64,000 nucleotides of DNA from an uncultured Eudoraea sp. (GCF_947260015.1 NZ_CAMYOM010000001.1:208456-272455); one strand, 5' to 3'; counted from the stretch's first letter, positions 1 to 10,324 are shown. Numbers and translations are program-made. Notes: generated from the letters alone by a model not told the origin.

Positions 1-1227
1 GCACGTCTTGATGAGAATAATAGATTTTCCTTTAAATTGGATTCAGTAGATGAGGGTCTTCATCATTTTTACCACTTTCCGGAAGAGCAGTACGTGATAT
101 TAGAGCGAGGTGATAGTTTACAATTAAGGCTAAATACAGTAGATTTTGATGAATCATTGGTTTTTTCGGGTACAAATGAACAGGTAAATAACTTTCTTTT
201 GGAAATGTTTCTGTCCAATGAGGAGGAGGAAGAATTGATTTATGAGTACTATAGCCTTGAACCTGAAGCTTTTGCACTAAAAATAGACTCCTTAAAAAAT
301 GTAAAACTTGAATTATTAAACAGCCTTTCTATCGAGGCTGAGCTCTCAGATAGTGCTATGGAAATAGCCAAAGCTGGTATTATGTATACTTCGTACATCT
401 TCAAAGAAGCCTATCCGTTTTATCATAAAAAGAAAAAGGGTGAGAAATCTATTCATGATCTTCCGCCAGATTTTTATGACTACCGTGCCGATATAAATTA
501 TGATCAGAATGGCCTGTGTTATTACCGGCCTTATTATAATTTCATGAAATATCATTTAGGCAACCTTTCATACATGGATTGTAAAAACGGCTGTGGAACA
601 CAGAAAAAGATGGTCAAAAACCAACTTCATATTAATCAACACAAACTAAAGTTGATAGATAGCCTAATAAAGCAAAATGAACTTAGAGATAATTTGTTCA
701 GGAATGTTGCCATGGATTATTTACTTAAATATGACAAGGAGGAAAATATTGAAATTTTCATTGAGGAATTTCATCAACTATCTGGTAATAATAGGCACAT
801 ACACGAAATTAACGGACTATATGACGGAATAAGAAATTTACAACCTCAGAAAGAAATCCCGGAACTCATGGTATTTGATTCTGAAGGTAACAAGGTTTCC
901 ATAAAGGACCTGGGAAAGGACAGAAAGGTTGTATTTTACTTTTGGTCAGCACCAGAAAAAAGGCATTTTACTAATATGATTAAACGCATTGATCTATTGA
1001 AAGATAAATATCCGGAGTATACTTTTATTGGTCTAAATGTTAGAACAGAACATGGTCGATGGAATAATATGCTCGAAGTTGCCCAACTAGATAAAAGCGA
1101 GCAATTTTGGACCGAGAATTTTGAAAAAGTTGCAAATACCCTAATTATCTATGACGCTAATAGAGGTATCATTACAAATGATGGCATAATTGTAGATGCT
1201 TTTGCTAATGTTTATACCTCTTTCTAG
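1..1227 (+). CDS. Thioredoxin-fold (TlpA/AhpC-like) protein, 5' truncated by window edge
   Basis: Frame is open back to base 1 (ARLDENNRFSFKLDSVDEG...); C-terminal thioredoxin-like region (MVFDSEGNKVSIKDL...VVFYFWSAPEKRH) without CxxC. Confidence 0.7.
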   Translation, partial: ARLDENNRFSFKLDSVDEGLHHFYHFPEEQYVILERGDSLQLRLNTVDFDESLVFSGTNEQVNNFLLEMFLSNEEEEELIYEYYSLEPEAFALKIDSLKNVKLELLNSLSIEAELSDSAMEIAKAGIMYTSYIFKEAYPFYHKKKKGEKSIHDLPPDFYDYRADINYDQNGLCYYRPYYNFMKYHLGNLSYMDCKNGCGTQKKMVKNQLHINQHKLKLIDSLIKQNELRDNLFRNVAMDYLLKYDKEENIEIFIEEFHQLSGNNRHIHEINGLYDGIRNLQPQKEIPELMVFDSEGNKVSIKDLGKDRKVVFYFWSAPEKRHFTNMIKRIDLLKDKYPEYTFIGLNVRTEHGRWNNMLEVAQLDKSEQFWTENFEKVANTLIIYDANRGIITNDGIIVDAFANVYTSF

Positions 1228-1298
1228 AGTGCCGGTTTGTTTCGAGGAACAAACGTATATATATATTCATCGCACTTGACCGAAATGAAGTTTTTGAA

Positions 1299-1952
1299 TT
1301 AATTTCCCTTATTATAATCCGCTAAAAACTTTTCTAATCCTATATCTGTTAACGGATGTTTTAGCAGACCTTCAATGGCAGATAAAGGACCAGTCATAAC
1401 ATCAGCACCTAGTTTTGCACAGTCAATAATGTGCATGGTATGTCTTATTGAGGCAGCTAAAATTTCTGTTTCATACCCATAGTTGTCATAAATATGCCTT
1501 ATTTCTGAAATAAGGTTTAATCCGTCCGTGGATATATCGTCCAATCTTCCTATAAACGGTGAAACATATGTTGCCCCTGCCTTAGCTGCCAAAAGGGCTT
1601 GTCCCGGCGAAAAAACCAAAGTGCAATTTGTTCGAATGCCTTTGTCTGCAAAGTATTTAAGTGCTTTTACACCATCTCGGATCATAGGAACCTTAACTAC
1701 AATTTGTTCATGTAAATCTGCCAGCGCCTCCCCTTCTTTAATCATTCCCTGCAAATCTGTGGCAATTACCTCGGCAGATACATCACCATCAACAATGTTG
1801 CATATATCCACATAGTGTTTTAAGATATTATTTTTTCCGGTGATCCCCTCCTTTGCCATTAATGAAGGATTTGTAGTAACCCCATCCAAAACGCCAAGTT
1901 CCTGAGCGTCTTTAATCTGATCCAAGTTAGCGGTATCTATAAAAAATTTCAT
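1299..1952 (-). CDS. fsa: Fructose-6-phosphate aldolase / transaldolase (TalC-type)
   Basis: [36 protein letters not shown]... and [32 protein letters not shown] motifs. Confidence 0.93.
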   Translation of the reverse strand: MKFFIDTANLDQIKDAQELGVLDGVTTNPSLMAKEGITGKNNILKHYVDICNIVDGDVSAEVIATDLQGMIKEGEALADLHEQIVVKVPMIRDGVKALKYFADKGIRTNCTLVFSPGQALLAAKAGATYVSPFIGRLDDISTDGLNLISEIRHIYDNYGYETEILAASIRHTMHIIDCAKLGADVMTGPLSAIEGLLKHPLTDIGLEKFLADYNKGN

Positions 1953-2016
1953 GTTTTTCTATTGTTTATACAACTCTTGCGAGCTGTGTTTTTACTTTAT
2001 AATGCAGCGTACAAAA

Positions 2017-2826
2017 CTACAATTTATAATGATTCAATAACAGGCGTTCATAAATTTTATCGGGCAATATTTTCTTTAAAACCAATGAGAATTTCTGCAT
2101 CGGACTTCCTACTTTATAATGAACTTTTGGGTTTTTTGTATTAATAATTTTTAACACCATTTCCGCAACCTTTATAGGATCCTGACCTTCCTCTACATGA
2201 TCATCTATTATGGCCAATGATTTGCTATAGGATTTATAATATGGCGAAGCGCTATTTGCAGGTGTATGATAACGGCCTGCTGCTATATTCGTTGCAAAAT
2301 CACCGGGTGCCAGGTTCGTAATTTTAATACCAAAGTCTTTGGTCTCCATTCTCAGAGCTTCTGTAAGTAGTTCTAAAGCTCCTTTGCTTGCAGAATAAAT
2401 TCCCCTATAGGGCAATCCCATATATCCGGCTATTGAGGTGATATTTATTATTAGGCCTGAATTTTGCTTTCGCATCTGTGGTAATACAGCTCTGGCCACA
2501 TTAATTGGTCCGTGGAAATTGGTGTCAAAAGTTTTTTTAATTTCAGCTTCCGGGGTTTCCTCAATTGGCCCCGTTATTCCAATTCCCGCATTATTTATAA
2601 GTACATCAAGAAAGCCTTCCGAGACAATTAAATTATTTATAGCCAGTTCAATACTGGCATTATCTCTAACGTCTAATTCTATGAGTTGAAAATCTGAAAA
2701 TTCCGGATAGTTCTCCAAGTTACGGGTGGTTCCATACACTTTATATCCTTTAGATTTAAGATGCAAACCAATAGATCTGCCAATACCTGAGGAACCGCCG
2801 GTAATCAAAACAATTTTTTGTCTCAT
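2017..2826 (-). CDS. Short-chain dehydrogenase/reductase (SDR) family oxidoreductase
   Basis: TGGSSGIG nucleotide-binding motif, NNAGIG, YSASKGA catalytic motif. Confidence 0.93.
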   Translation of the reverse strand: MRQKIVLITGGSSGIGRSIGLHLKSKGYKVYGTTRNLENYPEFSDFQLIELDVRDNASIELAINNLIVSEGFLDVLINNAGIGITGPIEETPEAEIKKTFDTNFHGPINVARAVLPQMRKQNSGLIINITSIAGYMGLPYRGIYSASKGALELLTEALRMETKDFGIKITNLAPGDFATNIAAGRYHTPANSASPYYKSYSKSLAIIDDHVEEGQDPIKVAEMVLKIINTKNPKVHYKVGSPMQKFSLVLKKILPDKIYERLLLNHYKL

Positions 2827-2952
2827 ATACCTTGCAAATAAACAAATAAAAAGAAGAGAAAGAAAATACTGAAATCTATATTCAGAACTTGAGTAGAGAA
2901 TTATATGAGCTGGAAGAGCGTGTCAAAAACACAAAATAAACCGCATAAAAAA

Positions 2953-3049
2953 AGGCAAGCTACCTACATCGCACCGCTACAACCTCGTACCCTTGCTGCG
3001 TTCCCACCCTGGGGGATTCAGAGGGAGCTGGTCGTGTAGGACTTGCCTC
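2953..3049 (-). ncRNA. ffs: Bacterial small signal recognition particle RNA (4.5S-type)
   Basis: Minus strand reads aggcaagtcctacacgacc...cccccagggtgggaacgcagcaagggtacgaggttgtagcg...gtaggtagcttgcct: complementary ends plus conserved SRP helix-8 motif GGGAACGCAGCAAGG. Confidence 0.88.
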
Positions 3050-3194
3050 ATGCAAATATACGACCAATTTAAATTTGGGACAATCGTTTTACATTCTTAT
3101 TTTAGCCCTAAAGCATTTAATAAATAATACTTTTGCTCAGAGAAGCTTCCAATATCAGGCTCATTAATCTTAACCCAGAGAAGTACAATCGCTT

Positions 3195-4241
3195 ATGAAT
3201 TTCATCAAGTTTTTCATTCCTCTTGCAATAGCTACTTTGTTCTTGGCCTGTGAAGGAGATCCAAAACCCAAACAGCTATTTTCAATTGAGTTAGCCGGTA
3301 AAACAAATGAGTTTAGAAATCATGAGCCAGTAGCTGTATCCATAAAGAATAAAAAAGGAAAAACAATAGATAACGTAAGCTATTCAATCGATGGAAAAAA
3401 ATTACAAATACAAAATGATAAACTAAGTCTCGATGTAACACGTCTAGGACTGAAAGAGCTTAAAGCTGTAATTGAATATGAAGGGAATACGGCAGAAATA
3501 ACGAAAAAAATAAAGGTTTTTTCCGGCACAGCACCTGAAATATACACTTATGAAATTGTCAATGAATATCCGCACGATTTGAAAGCATTTACCCAGGGAT
3601 TAGAATTTTACAATGATACTTTATATGAGAGTACCGGTAGTGGTGGAAATGCTAAATCATTCATCAGGAAATTGGATTTTAAAACCGGTAAAATATTACA
3701 ACAAAAGGACCTGGCCAAAAATTATTTTGGAGAAGGAATTACAATTTTAAATGACAAGCTTTACCAACTAACATGGCAAAGCAGAATGGGTTTTGTATAC
3801 CGCCTTCAGGATTTTAAAGAGCTTAATAGTTTTCAATATGGGGAGAGCAAAGAAGGTTGGGGACTCTGTAATGACGGAAAAATGATTTATAAAAGTGATG
3901 GTACGGAAAAAATTTGGTTGTTAGATCCGGAGACACTTACCGAAGTAAGTTATATAGAAACAGTTACCAATAAATCCATTTTCAATAAAGCTAATGAATT
4001 GGAATATGTGGATGGAAAAATATATGCCAATGTCTGGCAAAAGGAAAGTATGATGATCATTGATGCTGAAAGTGGGGCGATTGTTGGAGTAATTAATATG
4101 GCCGGATTGAAAAATAAAGTTAAAAAACATACTAATCTTGATGTTTTAAATGGAGTGGCCTACAACCCGGGAAGAGGCACGTTCTTTGTAACCGGGAAAA
4201 ACTGGGACAAACTCTTTGAAATCAAGATCATGAAAAAATAA
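3195..4241 (+). CDS. Glutaminyl-peptide cyclotransferase (lipoprotein)
   Basis: Lipobox FLACEGD; YPHDLKAFTQGLEFYNDTLYESTG motif typical of glutamine cyclotransferases. Confidence 0.88.
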   Translation: MNFIKFFIPLAIATLFLACEGDPKPKQLFSIELAGKTNEFRNHEPVAVSIKNKKGKTIDNVSYSIDGKKLQIQNDKLSLDVTRLGLKELKAVIEYEGNTAEITKKIKVFSGTAPEIYTYEIVNEYPHDLKAFTQGLEFYNDTLYESTGSGGNAKSFIRKLDFKTGKILQQKDLAKNYFGEGITILNDKLYQLTWQSRMGFVYRLQDFKELNSFQYGESKEGWGLCNDGKMIYKSDGTEKIWLLDPETLTEVSYIETVTNKSIFNKANELEYVDGKIYANVWQKESMMIIDAESGAIVGVINMAGLKNKVKKHTNLDVLNGVAYNPGRGTFFVTGKNWDKLFEIKIMKK

Positions 4242-4242
4242 A

Positions 4243-4650
4243 ATGGAGGCTTTTGAAAAAACCTTAGTTGTACAACCTGATGATCTTGATGACCTGAATC
4301 ATGTAAACAATGTCCGCTATGTGCAATGGATTCAGGATATTTCCAAAGAGCATTGGCAATACCTGACTTCTAAAGAACTTCAGGAACGTTTTATTTGGGT
4401 AGTACTCAATCACAACATAACCTATAAAAGTGCCGCGGGTTTAGGTGACATTATTCTTCTTAAAACATATATTGAAAATTCAAAAGGAGCTATTTCTACC
4501 AGGGTTGTTGAGATGTACAACGCTGCCACGAATACTCTTTTGGTCCATTCCAAAACAACTTGGTGCCTTCTTAATCCCGAAACACTCAAACCTATACGAA
4601 TTACAGAGGAAATTCGTTCTATTTTTGCAGATGTGACAAGGAATCCTTAG
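4243..4650 (+). CDS. Acyl-CoA thioesterase (YbgC/4HBT hot-dog family)
   Basis: DLDDLNHVNNVRYVQWIQDISKEHW hot-dog thioesterase signature. Confidence 0.85.
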   Translation: MEAFEKTLVVQPDDLDDLNHVNNVRYVQWIQDISKEHWQYLTSKELQERFIWVVLNHNITYKSAAGLGDIILLKTYIENSKGAISTRVVEMYNAATNTLLVHSKTTWCLLNPETLKPIRITEEIRSIFADVTRNP

Positions 4651-4660
4651 TTAAAATGAT

Positions 4661-6208
4661 ATGCGCCAAAGGTTATTTATTATACCCATCCTACTTTTAA
4701 CACTTCTCTGGTGCTCTTGCAGGAAAGATTTTCAATACGATACCAGCAGTGGTAATTTGGAGTTTTCAAAGGATACGGTCTATTTAGATACCGTTTTTAC
4801 CAATATTGGTAGTAGTACGTATTCTCTAAAAGTCTACAATCAATCTAATAACGATATACAAATCCCCAGTGTACGTCTGGCACAAGGCAATAATAGCAGC
4901 TACAGATTAAATGTAGATGGTGTGGCCGGAAAAGAATTTGAAAATGTTCCTTTGATGGCTAAAGACAGTTTATTCATTTTTATAGAAACAACATTTGATA
5001 TTTCAACACTGAACCAAAATGAATTTTTGTATACAGATGCCATCCTTTTTGATGAAGGACCCAAACAGCAAGAAGTACAATTGGTGACTTTGATAAAAGA
5101 TGCCATTTTCCTTTATCCGTCAGAAAATGCAGATGGAACCAAGGAAACTTTATTCTTAGGACTGGATGAAGAAGGAAATGAAGTTAGAATAGAAGGATTT
5201 CTGCTCTCCGATGAGCAACTTAGCTTTAGCAATGAAAAACCTTATGTCATTTATGGATATGCAGTGGTGGAATCAGAGAAAACGCTTAATATAGCTGCTG
5301 GCGGCAGAGTCCACTTTCACAAAGATTCTGGAATATTCGTAGGAGAAGGGGCTTCCCTTAGCGTTAATGGCAATTTAAGCATGGATACGCTTCTTTTGGA
5401 AAATGAAGTAATTTTTGAGGGTGACCGCCTGGAACCGGAGTTCTCCGAGGTACCAGGGCAATGGGGAACCATTTGGCTGGCTCCCGGAAGTATTAACAAT
5501 ACCATAAACCATCTTACTATCAGAAATGCTTCTGTGGGATTACTGGTTGAAGGCGATCCGGCTTTAAATCCACCAAAACTTTCCGTTAGTAATTCTCAGA
5601 TTTATAACAGCCTGGCCGTAAATATTTGGGCAAGATCTTCCTCCATTACCGGGGAAAATATGGTTCTTGGTAATGCGGGGAACGGCTCGTTAGTTTGCGA
5701 GAATGGTGGTAATTATTCATTCCTGCATAGTACAATAGCCAATTATTGGAGTAATGGTTTCAGATCAGGTGCCACATTGCAAATCAGTAATTATGATCCT
5801 GATGAAGATACAAGTGCAAGCGCACAGGACCTGACTGCTAGTTTTATAAACTGTATTGTAGATGGAAATTCATTTCTTGAACTTTCATTAAATTCTAATG
5901 AGACAAATTCATTCGACTTTTCTTTTACCAATTGCCTGATTAAATTTAAGGATACAAATAATCAATTTGATACAGATCCCTTCTATGATTTTGAAAATGA
6001 TACGTACTACAACAATGTTTTCCTGAATGAGGATACTGATTTTTTGAATACTGCAAACAACGACTTCAGGCTGGGTAATTCTTCTTCAGCAATTGGGAAA
6101 GCAGACCCCGCAACAGCATTGCAGATACCCTTAGATATTATAGGGACAGATCGTACTTCAGAACCCGATATTGGGGCCTACGAATTTATAGCTGTAGAGC
6201 AGAATTAG
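4661..6208 (+). CDS. Lipoprotein with predicted right-handed parallel beta-helix
   Basis: Lipobox LLWCSCRKD; repetitive Asn/Ser-rich strands (VSNSQIYNSLAVNIWARSSSITGEN..., SFINCIVDGNSF) and C-terminal DIGAYEF motif. Confidence 0.7.
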   Translation: MRQRLFIIPILLLTLLWCSCRKDFQYDTSSGNLEFSKDTVYLDTVFTNIGSSTYSLKVYNQSNNDIQIPSVRLAQGNNSSYRLNVDGVAGKEFENVPLMAKDSLFIFIETTFDISTLNQNEFLYTDAILFDEGPKQQEVQLVTLIKDAIFLYPSENADGTKETLFLGLDEEGNEVRIEGFLLSDEQLSFSNEKPYVIYGYAVVESEKTLNIAAGGRVHFHKDSGIFVGEGASLSVNGNLSMDTLLLENEVIFEGDRLEPEFSEVPGQWGTIWLAPGSINNTINHLTIRNASVGLLVEGDPALNPPKLSVSNSQIYNSLAVNIWARSSSITGENMVLGNAGNGSLVCENGGNYSFLHSTIANYWSNGFRSGATLQISNYDPDEDTSASAQDLTASFINCIVDGNSFLELSLNSNETNSFDFSFTNCLIKFKDTNNQFDTDPFYDFENDTYYNNVFLNEDTDFLNTANNDFRLGNSSSAIGKADPATALQIPLDIIGTDRTSEPDIGAYEFIAVEQN

Positions 6209-6350
6209 GCTTCAGTTGTTAAATTTGAAAGAATTTTCTTTCAATAATATTGATTTTCAACACTTTATGTAGAAAAACCTTAATTATTCTATGGTAAAAA
6301 TAGGGTGACTTCTCGAATAGGTTTACTACTTTGTACCCAAATAACCTGGC

Positions 6351-7082
6351 ATGGAGTATTCTTACACCATAATCGATTCCGACGCCACCTCAAATTTGCA
6401 GTTGCAGCACTATTTGGAGGACTATGGGGATTTTGAATGCATTAGTCAGGTTAGAAACTGTGAAGATGGTTTAAATGCCATTCTAAAATACACTCCGGAT
6501 ATTGTTTTTATTAACCTGAACGACAAGGCTTTTGAATATTTTCACATGGTCACTGAATTGTATCAGTATGTCAAAAATATTCCGATTTTAATTGGGATTT
6601 CAAAAAGCAAAGAATTCGCCTACAATGCTATTAAAAATAATTTCTTTGATTACTGGCTTATGCCGTATAATGAATTTGATATTCGCAAGACACTGTTACG
6701 CCTAAAAAAACAATTACCAAAAGAAGATGTTTCACATACACTTTGTCTTAAATCGTATAAAGATTACCAATATCTGGATACCAATGAGATACTCTATTTA
6801 AGGGCAGACAATAATGCGACGGATTTTGTAATGAAAGACGGCAGCACTATTAGTGCTTATAAGACCCTAAAGACTTTTGTAAATCAGTTACCTTCGAATT
6901 TTATACGTGTTCACCAAAGTTATATCTTGAACACCCACTATGTCTCCGGAATTAATTATGGAAAATCTAAATGCTTCTTAAAGATTAGGAAAACGCAGCT
7001 GCCATTCTCAAAATCCTACATAGAGAATATAGACGGGTTAAAAAAGATTTTATCAAAAAACACGATATCACCCTCCAATTAA
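6351..7082 (+). CDS. LytTR-family response-regulator-like transcription factor
   Basis: N-terminal receiver-like fold, C-terminal LytTR domain (EILYLRADNNATDFVMKDGSTISAYKTLKTF...FIRVHQSYILN). Confidence 0.85.
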   Translation: MEYSYTIIDSDATSNLQLQHYLEDYGDFECISQVRNCEDGLNAILKYTPDIVFINLNDKAFEYFHMVTELYQYVKNIPILIGISKSKEFAYNAIKNNFFDYWLMPYNEFDIRKTLLRLKKQLPKEDVSHTLCLKSYKDYQYLDTNEILYLRADNNATDFVMKDGSTISAYKTLKTFVNQLPSNFIRVHQSYILNTHYVSGINYGKSKCFLKIRKTQLPFSKSYIENIDGLKKILSKNTISPSN

Positions 7083-7240
7083 ACGAATACTCTCAAAATC
7101 CTGTCGAATACTCCTAGAACAGGTACGCATACTAATACTTTTTTTTCTACACAATAAGTTTTTAGGTATTCGGCTAGTTTAGTCTCAAGCTAATCAACAA
7201 TGGCTGGTCAACAATAATTAACCACTTAAAAAATTAAATT

Positions 7241-7435
7241 ATGAAAAAAGTATTGAGCATTTTCGCAATAGTAGTATTTAGTATTGGATTATTTTCCTGT
7301 GAAGCAGATAACAGCGCCGAAGACCAGGCCATATATGAGGTAGGAACAGGTGGAGATGACATTCCAGATGGAGGCAACAGAGGTGATAGTACAGGTGGGG
7401 ATGACACTCCAGATGGTGGAGGCAGAGAGGGCTAA
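7241..7435 (+). CDS. Small Gly/Asp-rich lipoprotein
   Basis: MKKVLSIFAIVVFSIGLFSCEAD lipoprotein signal; 15-aa tandem repeat TGGDDIPDGGNRGDS / TGGDDTPDGGGREG. Confidence 0.6.
   Translation: MKKVLSIFAIVVFSIGLFSCEADNSAEDQAIYEVGTGGDDIPDGGNRGDSTGGDDTPDGGGREG
7346..7435 (+). repeat. Two-copy imperfect 45-bp tandem repeat inside small lipoprotein gene
   Basis: acaggtggagatgacattccagatggaggcaacagaggtgatagt followed by acaggtggggatgacactccagatggtggaggcagagagggctaa (second unit read through the stop). Confidence 0.75.
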
Positions 7436-7481
7436 GACACCATATAGTTACATTTATTCAACCCTTTTATTTTTTATAAAT

Positions 7482-7522
7482 AATTAAAAAGCCTTAAATA
7501 GTGTATTTAGGGCTTTTTAATT
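7482..7522 (+). terminator. Intrinsic terminator-like hairpin
   Basis: aattaaaaagccttaaat...atttagggctttttaatt inverted repeat with T run. Confidence 0.75.
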
Positions 7523-7556
7523 ATCTTGTATTAGAAACAATTAGTTTCTAAGTGTT

Positions 7557-9656
7557 ATGGCATATAAAAAGCAAATAGTCCTAATATTGCTATTACTACT
7601 TTTTTTTTCCTGTAAAAAAGAAAATCAATCTACCCATATAAATGGTACGGCTCTCACAACAGATAGTACTCAGGTTTGGATCAAAAATGGAACAGATGCA
7701 AATCTGCCTTTAAGGACCCGGAAGGAATTTTTACAAAAGGCCTATAACAATACTACTGATGAATTTAATGATTCTTTAAGGCTAAGTTATTATGCCAAAC
7801 TTTCCCTTGCATATTTAAAACTACAAGATTCTATAAATTTCAGAAATGTCAACAAAAGTGCCCGGATTCTTTCAGAAGAAATTAAAGATTCTGTAATCCT
7901 TGCAGGATTATATTGGGATCTTGGTGATTTTTATAGAAATAATTTTATTAAAGACAGCGCCTATTACGAATACGGGCAGGCAGAAAAAATTTATACCACC
8001 TTAAAAGAAGACCATTATAGTGGACGGTTGTTACTTAGGATGTCAATAATACAAAAAGATGTAAAGGACTTTACCGGGGCTGAAATTAATCTAATAAGCG
8101 CCATTGAACTCTTTCAAAAGCTTGAAAATAATGAACAATTATTCCTCTCTTATAATTTATTGGGAACTATTGCCAAAAGTTTACAGGAATATGAACAATC
8201 GCGGACCTTTTTTTCCAAGGCAGTGGAATACCTTAATAAATTGCCAAAGGAAAAGAAGGGCAAATATCAAATCTCACTGAACAATAATATTGGGAATTCC
8301 TATAAGGAACAGGGAGATTTTTCTAAAGCCATTCCCTACTTCGACAAGATAGTAAGCACAGACAGTTTACAGTTTAAGAATCGGAAAAGTTATGCCCTTG
8401 CTCTCGATAATTTGGCCTACAGCCAATTTAAAACCGGCAAAACAAAAATTTCCGAAGCCAATTTAATAGACGCTTTGGATATTAACATCAGGGAAAATGC
8501 CGTCGATCAAATTGCTATGAGCCGTTATCATTTGGCAGAGCTTTATTTGGCTAAACGGGATACTTCATTAGCAATTGCAAATGCTCAGGAGGCGCTGGAA
8601 TTGGCCAAACAAAGTAATGACAATCAGCTAATCCTCGAAACTTTAAAATTATATCCTTTACTGGACCCGGAAAATGCAAAATCCTATCTGAAGGAATATT
8701 TGGTTTTAAATGACAGCCTGCAGGAAGAAGACCGTAAGATTAGAAATAAGTTTGCCCGGATTCGTTTTGAAACAGATGAGTTTATAGCTGAAAACGAACT
8801 TTTGGCAAGGCAAAGACAGTTATGGATAGGCATTGCTATAGGATTTTTTTTATTGGCTATTTCAGTCCTTGTCATCCTTTCTCAACGGGCCAAAAACCGA
8901 AATCTGCGGTTTCAGCAACAACAACAGGAATCCAACCAGGAAATTTTTAATCTGATGCTCGCCCAGAGCCAAAAATTGGAGGAGGGAAAACAATCTGAAC
9001 AAAAAAGAATTTCTGAAGAACTTCACGATGGCATACTAGGTCAAATGAATGGTATTCGCATGATGCTGTTGGGTTTAAACAAAAAAGTAGATGAGAACGC
9101 CATAAGTATGCGAGGAGAGGCAATTGAGAAACTGCAGGGTGTGCAGGAGGAGATACGGACAATTTCTCATGAATTAAATGATGCTTCCTATCAAAAATTC
9201 CATAACTTTATAATATCCATCGAAGATTTACTAAAGAGTATTTGCGATTCAGCGAATATTGATTATGATTTAGACTATGATGAAGGTCTTGACTGGGATG
9301 ACTTAAGTGGCAATATCAAAATTAACCTCTACAGGATTATTCAGGAGAGTCTTCAGAATTGTATTAAACATGCATTTGCAAATAGGGTTAATCTCAAATT
9401 AGAATCGACTGATCATATGCTCAAAGTTTCTCTAAAGGATGACGGGCGAGGCTTTGATAATAAAAAAAAGAAAAAAGGTATTGGACACAAAAACATTACT
9501 TCCCGGGTACATAAATTAAACGGTGAATGGAGAATTAAGAGTGAACCCGGAAAGGGAACAGTGGTAACCGTTAAAGTACCTTACACTTTAGCTGAAAATG
9601 AAAGTCGGTTTAACGGAAATGAAAAATATAAAATAGCTGAAAAAACATCACCATGA
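7557..9656 (+). CDS. TPR-containing sensor histidine kinase (HisKA_3 type, lipoprotein-like N-terminus)
   Basis: TPR-like repeats, one TM helix (WIGIAIGFFLLAISVLVILS), RISEELHDGILGQMNGIR H-box, DDGRGFD and KKGIGHKNI ATPase motifs. Confidence 0.9.
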   Translation: MAYKKQIVLILLLLLFFSCKKENQSTHINGTALTTDSTQVWIKNGTDANLPLRTRKEFLQKAYNNTTDEFNDSLRLSYYAKLSLAYLKLQDSINFRNVNKSARILSEEIKDSVILAGLYWDLGDFYRNNFIKDSAYYEYGQAEKIYTTLKEDHYSGRLLLRMSIIQKDVKDFTGAEINLISAIELFQKLENNEQLFLSYNLLGTIAKSLQEYEQSRTFFSKAVEYLNKLPKEKKGKYQISLNNNIGNSYKEQGDFSKAIPYFDKIVSTDSLQFKNRKSYALALDNLAYSQFKTGKTKISEANLIDALDINIRENAVDQIAMSRYHLAELYLAKRDTSLAIANAQEALELAKQSNDNQLILETLKLYPLLDPENAKSYLKEYLVLNDSLQEEDRKIRNKFARIRFETDEFIAENELLARQRQLWIGIAIGFFLLAISVLVILSQRAKNRNLRFQQQQQESNQEIFNLMLAQSQKLEEGKQSEQKRISEELHDGILGQMNGIRMMLLGLNKKVDENAISMRGEAIEKLQGVQEEIRTISHELNDASYQKFHNFIISIEDLLKSICDSANIDYDLDYDEGLDWDDLSGNIKINLYRIIQESLQNCIKHAFANRVNLKLESTDHMLKVSLKDDGRGFDNKKKKKGIGHKNITSRVHKLNGEWRIKSEPGKGTVVTVKVPYTLAENESRFNGNEKYKIAEKTSP

Positions 9657-10324
9657 AAACGATTCGGATTTTAGCGGTAGATGATCATGAAATGAGCACA
9701 ATGGGATATAAATTTATCCTTGAAGATACAGAATTTGATGATTTCAAGGTTTTTGTAGATACCGCCAAAACCTTTGATGCGGCCGTCGAAAAAATAGAAA
9801 ATTCTGTCAATTCATTTCAGTATGACATTCTCTTATTGGATATACAATTGTCCCAGGCCGTTGAAGGACCTGCGAAAACAGGGGAAGATATAGGGATTTT
9901 TGCACGGAAGGTGATTCCTAAGACCAAAATTGTATTTATGTCTTCATTTAGTGATAATTACAGAATAAACAGTATTCTTAAGACTGTTGATCCGGAAGGG
10001 TATATGGTAAAAACGGAAATAGATCAAAAGTCATTACAGGCAATGGTACTTACTGTTCTGAACAATCCCCCCTATTATACTCAGAAAGCCCTTGCGGCAA
10101 TTCGGAAAAAAATGGCTAATGATGATATTGTCCTGGATGAGAAAGATAAAAAAATACTACATTTCCTGTCTATAGGTACCAAAACCAAAGATATGGTTAA
10201 TCATGTATCCTTATCACTTCCCAGTATTGAAAATAGAAAACGGCACCTGAAATCAGTTTTTGGCGTTGAAAAACAGAATGATCAGGCCTTAATTACCGAA
10301 TCCAGAAACAGGGGTTTCATCTAA
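9653..10324 (+). CDS. Response regulator, NarL/LuxR-like
   Basis: ILAVDDHE, DILLLDIQL phosphoacceptor region, VFMSSFS, C-terminal HTH; overlaps kinase stop by 4 bp. Confidence 0.85.
   Translation: MKTIRILAVDDHEMSTMGYKFILEDTEFDDFKVFVDTAKTFDAAVEKIENSVNSFQYDILLLDIQLSQAVEGPAKTGEDIGIFARKVIPKTKIVFMSSFSDNYRINSILKTVDPEGYMVKTEIDQKSLQAMVLTVLNNPPYYTQKALAAIRKKMANDDIVLDEKDKKILHFLSIGTKTKDMVNHVSLSLPSIENRKRHLKSVFGVEKQNDQALITESRNRGFI

Noticed and set aside
1235-1254. Hairpin gtttgtt-tcgagg-aacaaac after first gene
   Set aside because: Short stem with no T tract; could be chance, too weak to call a terminator
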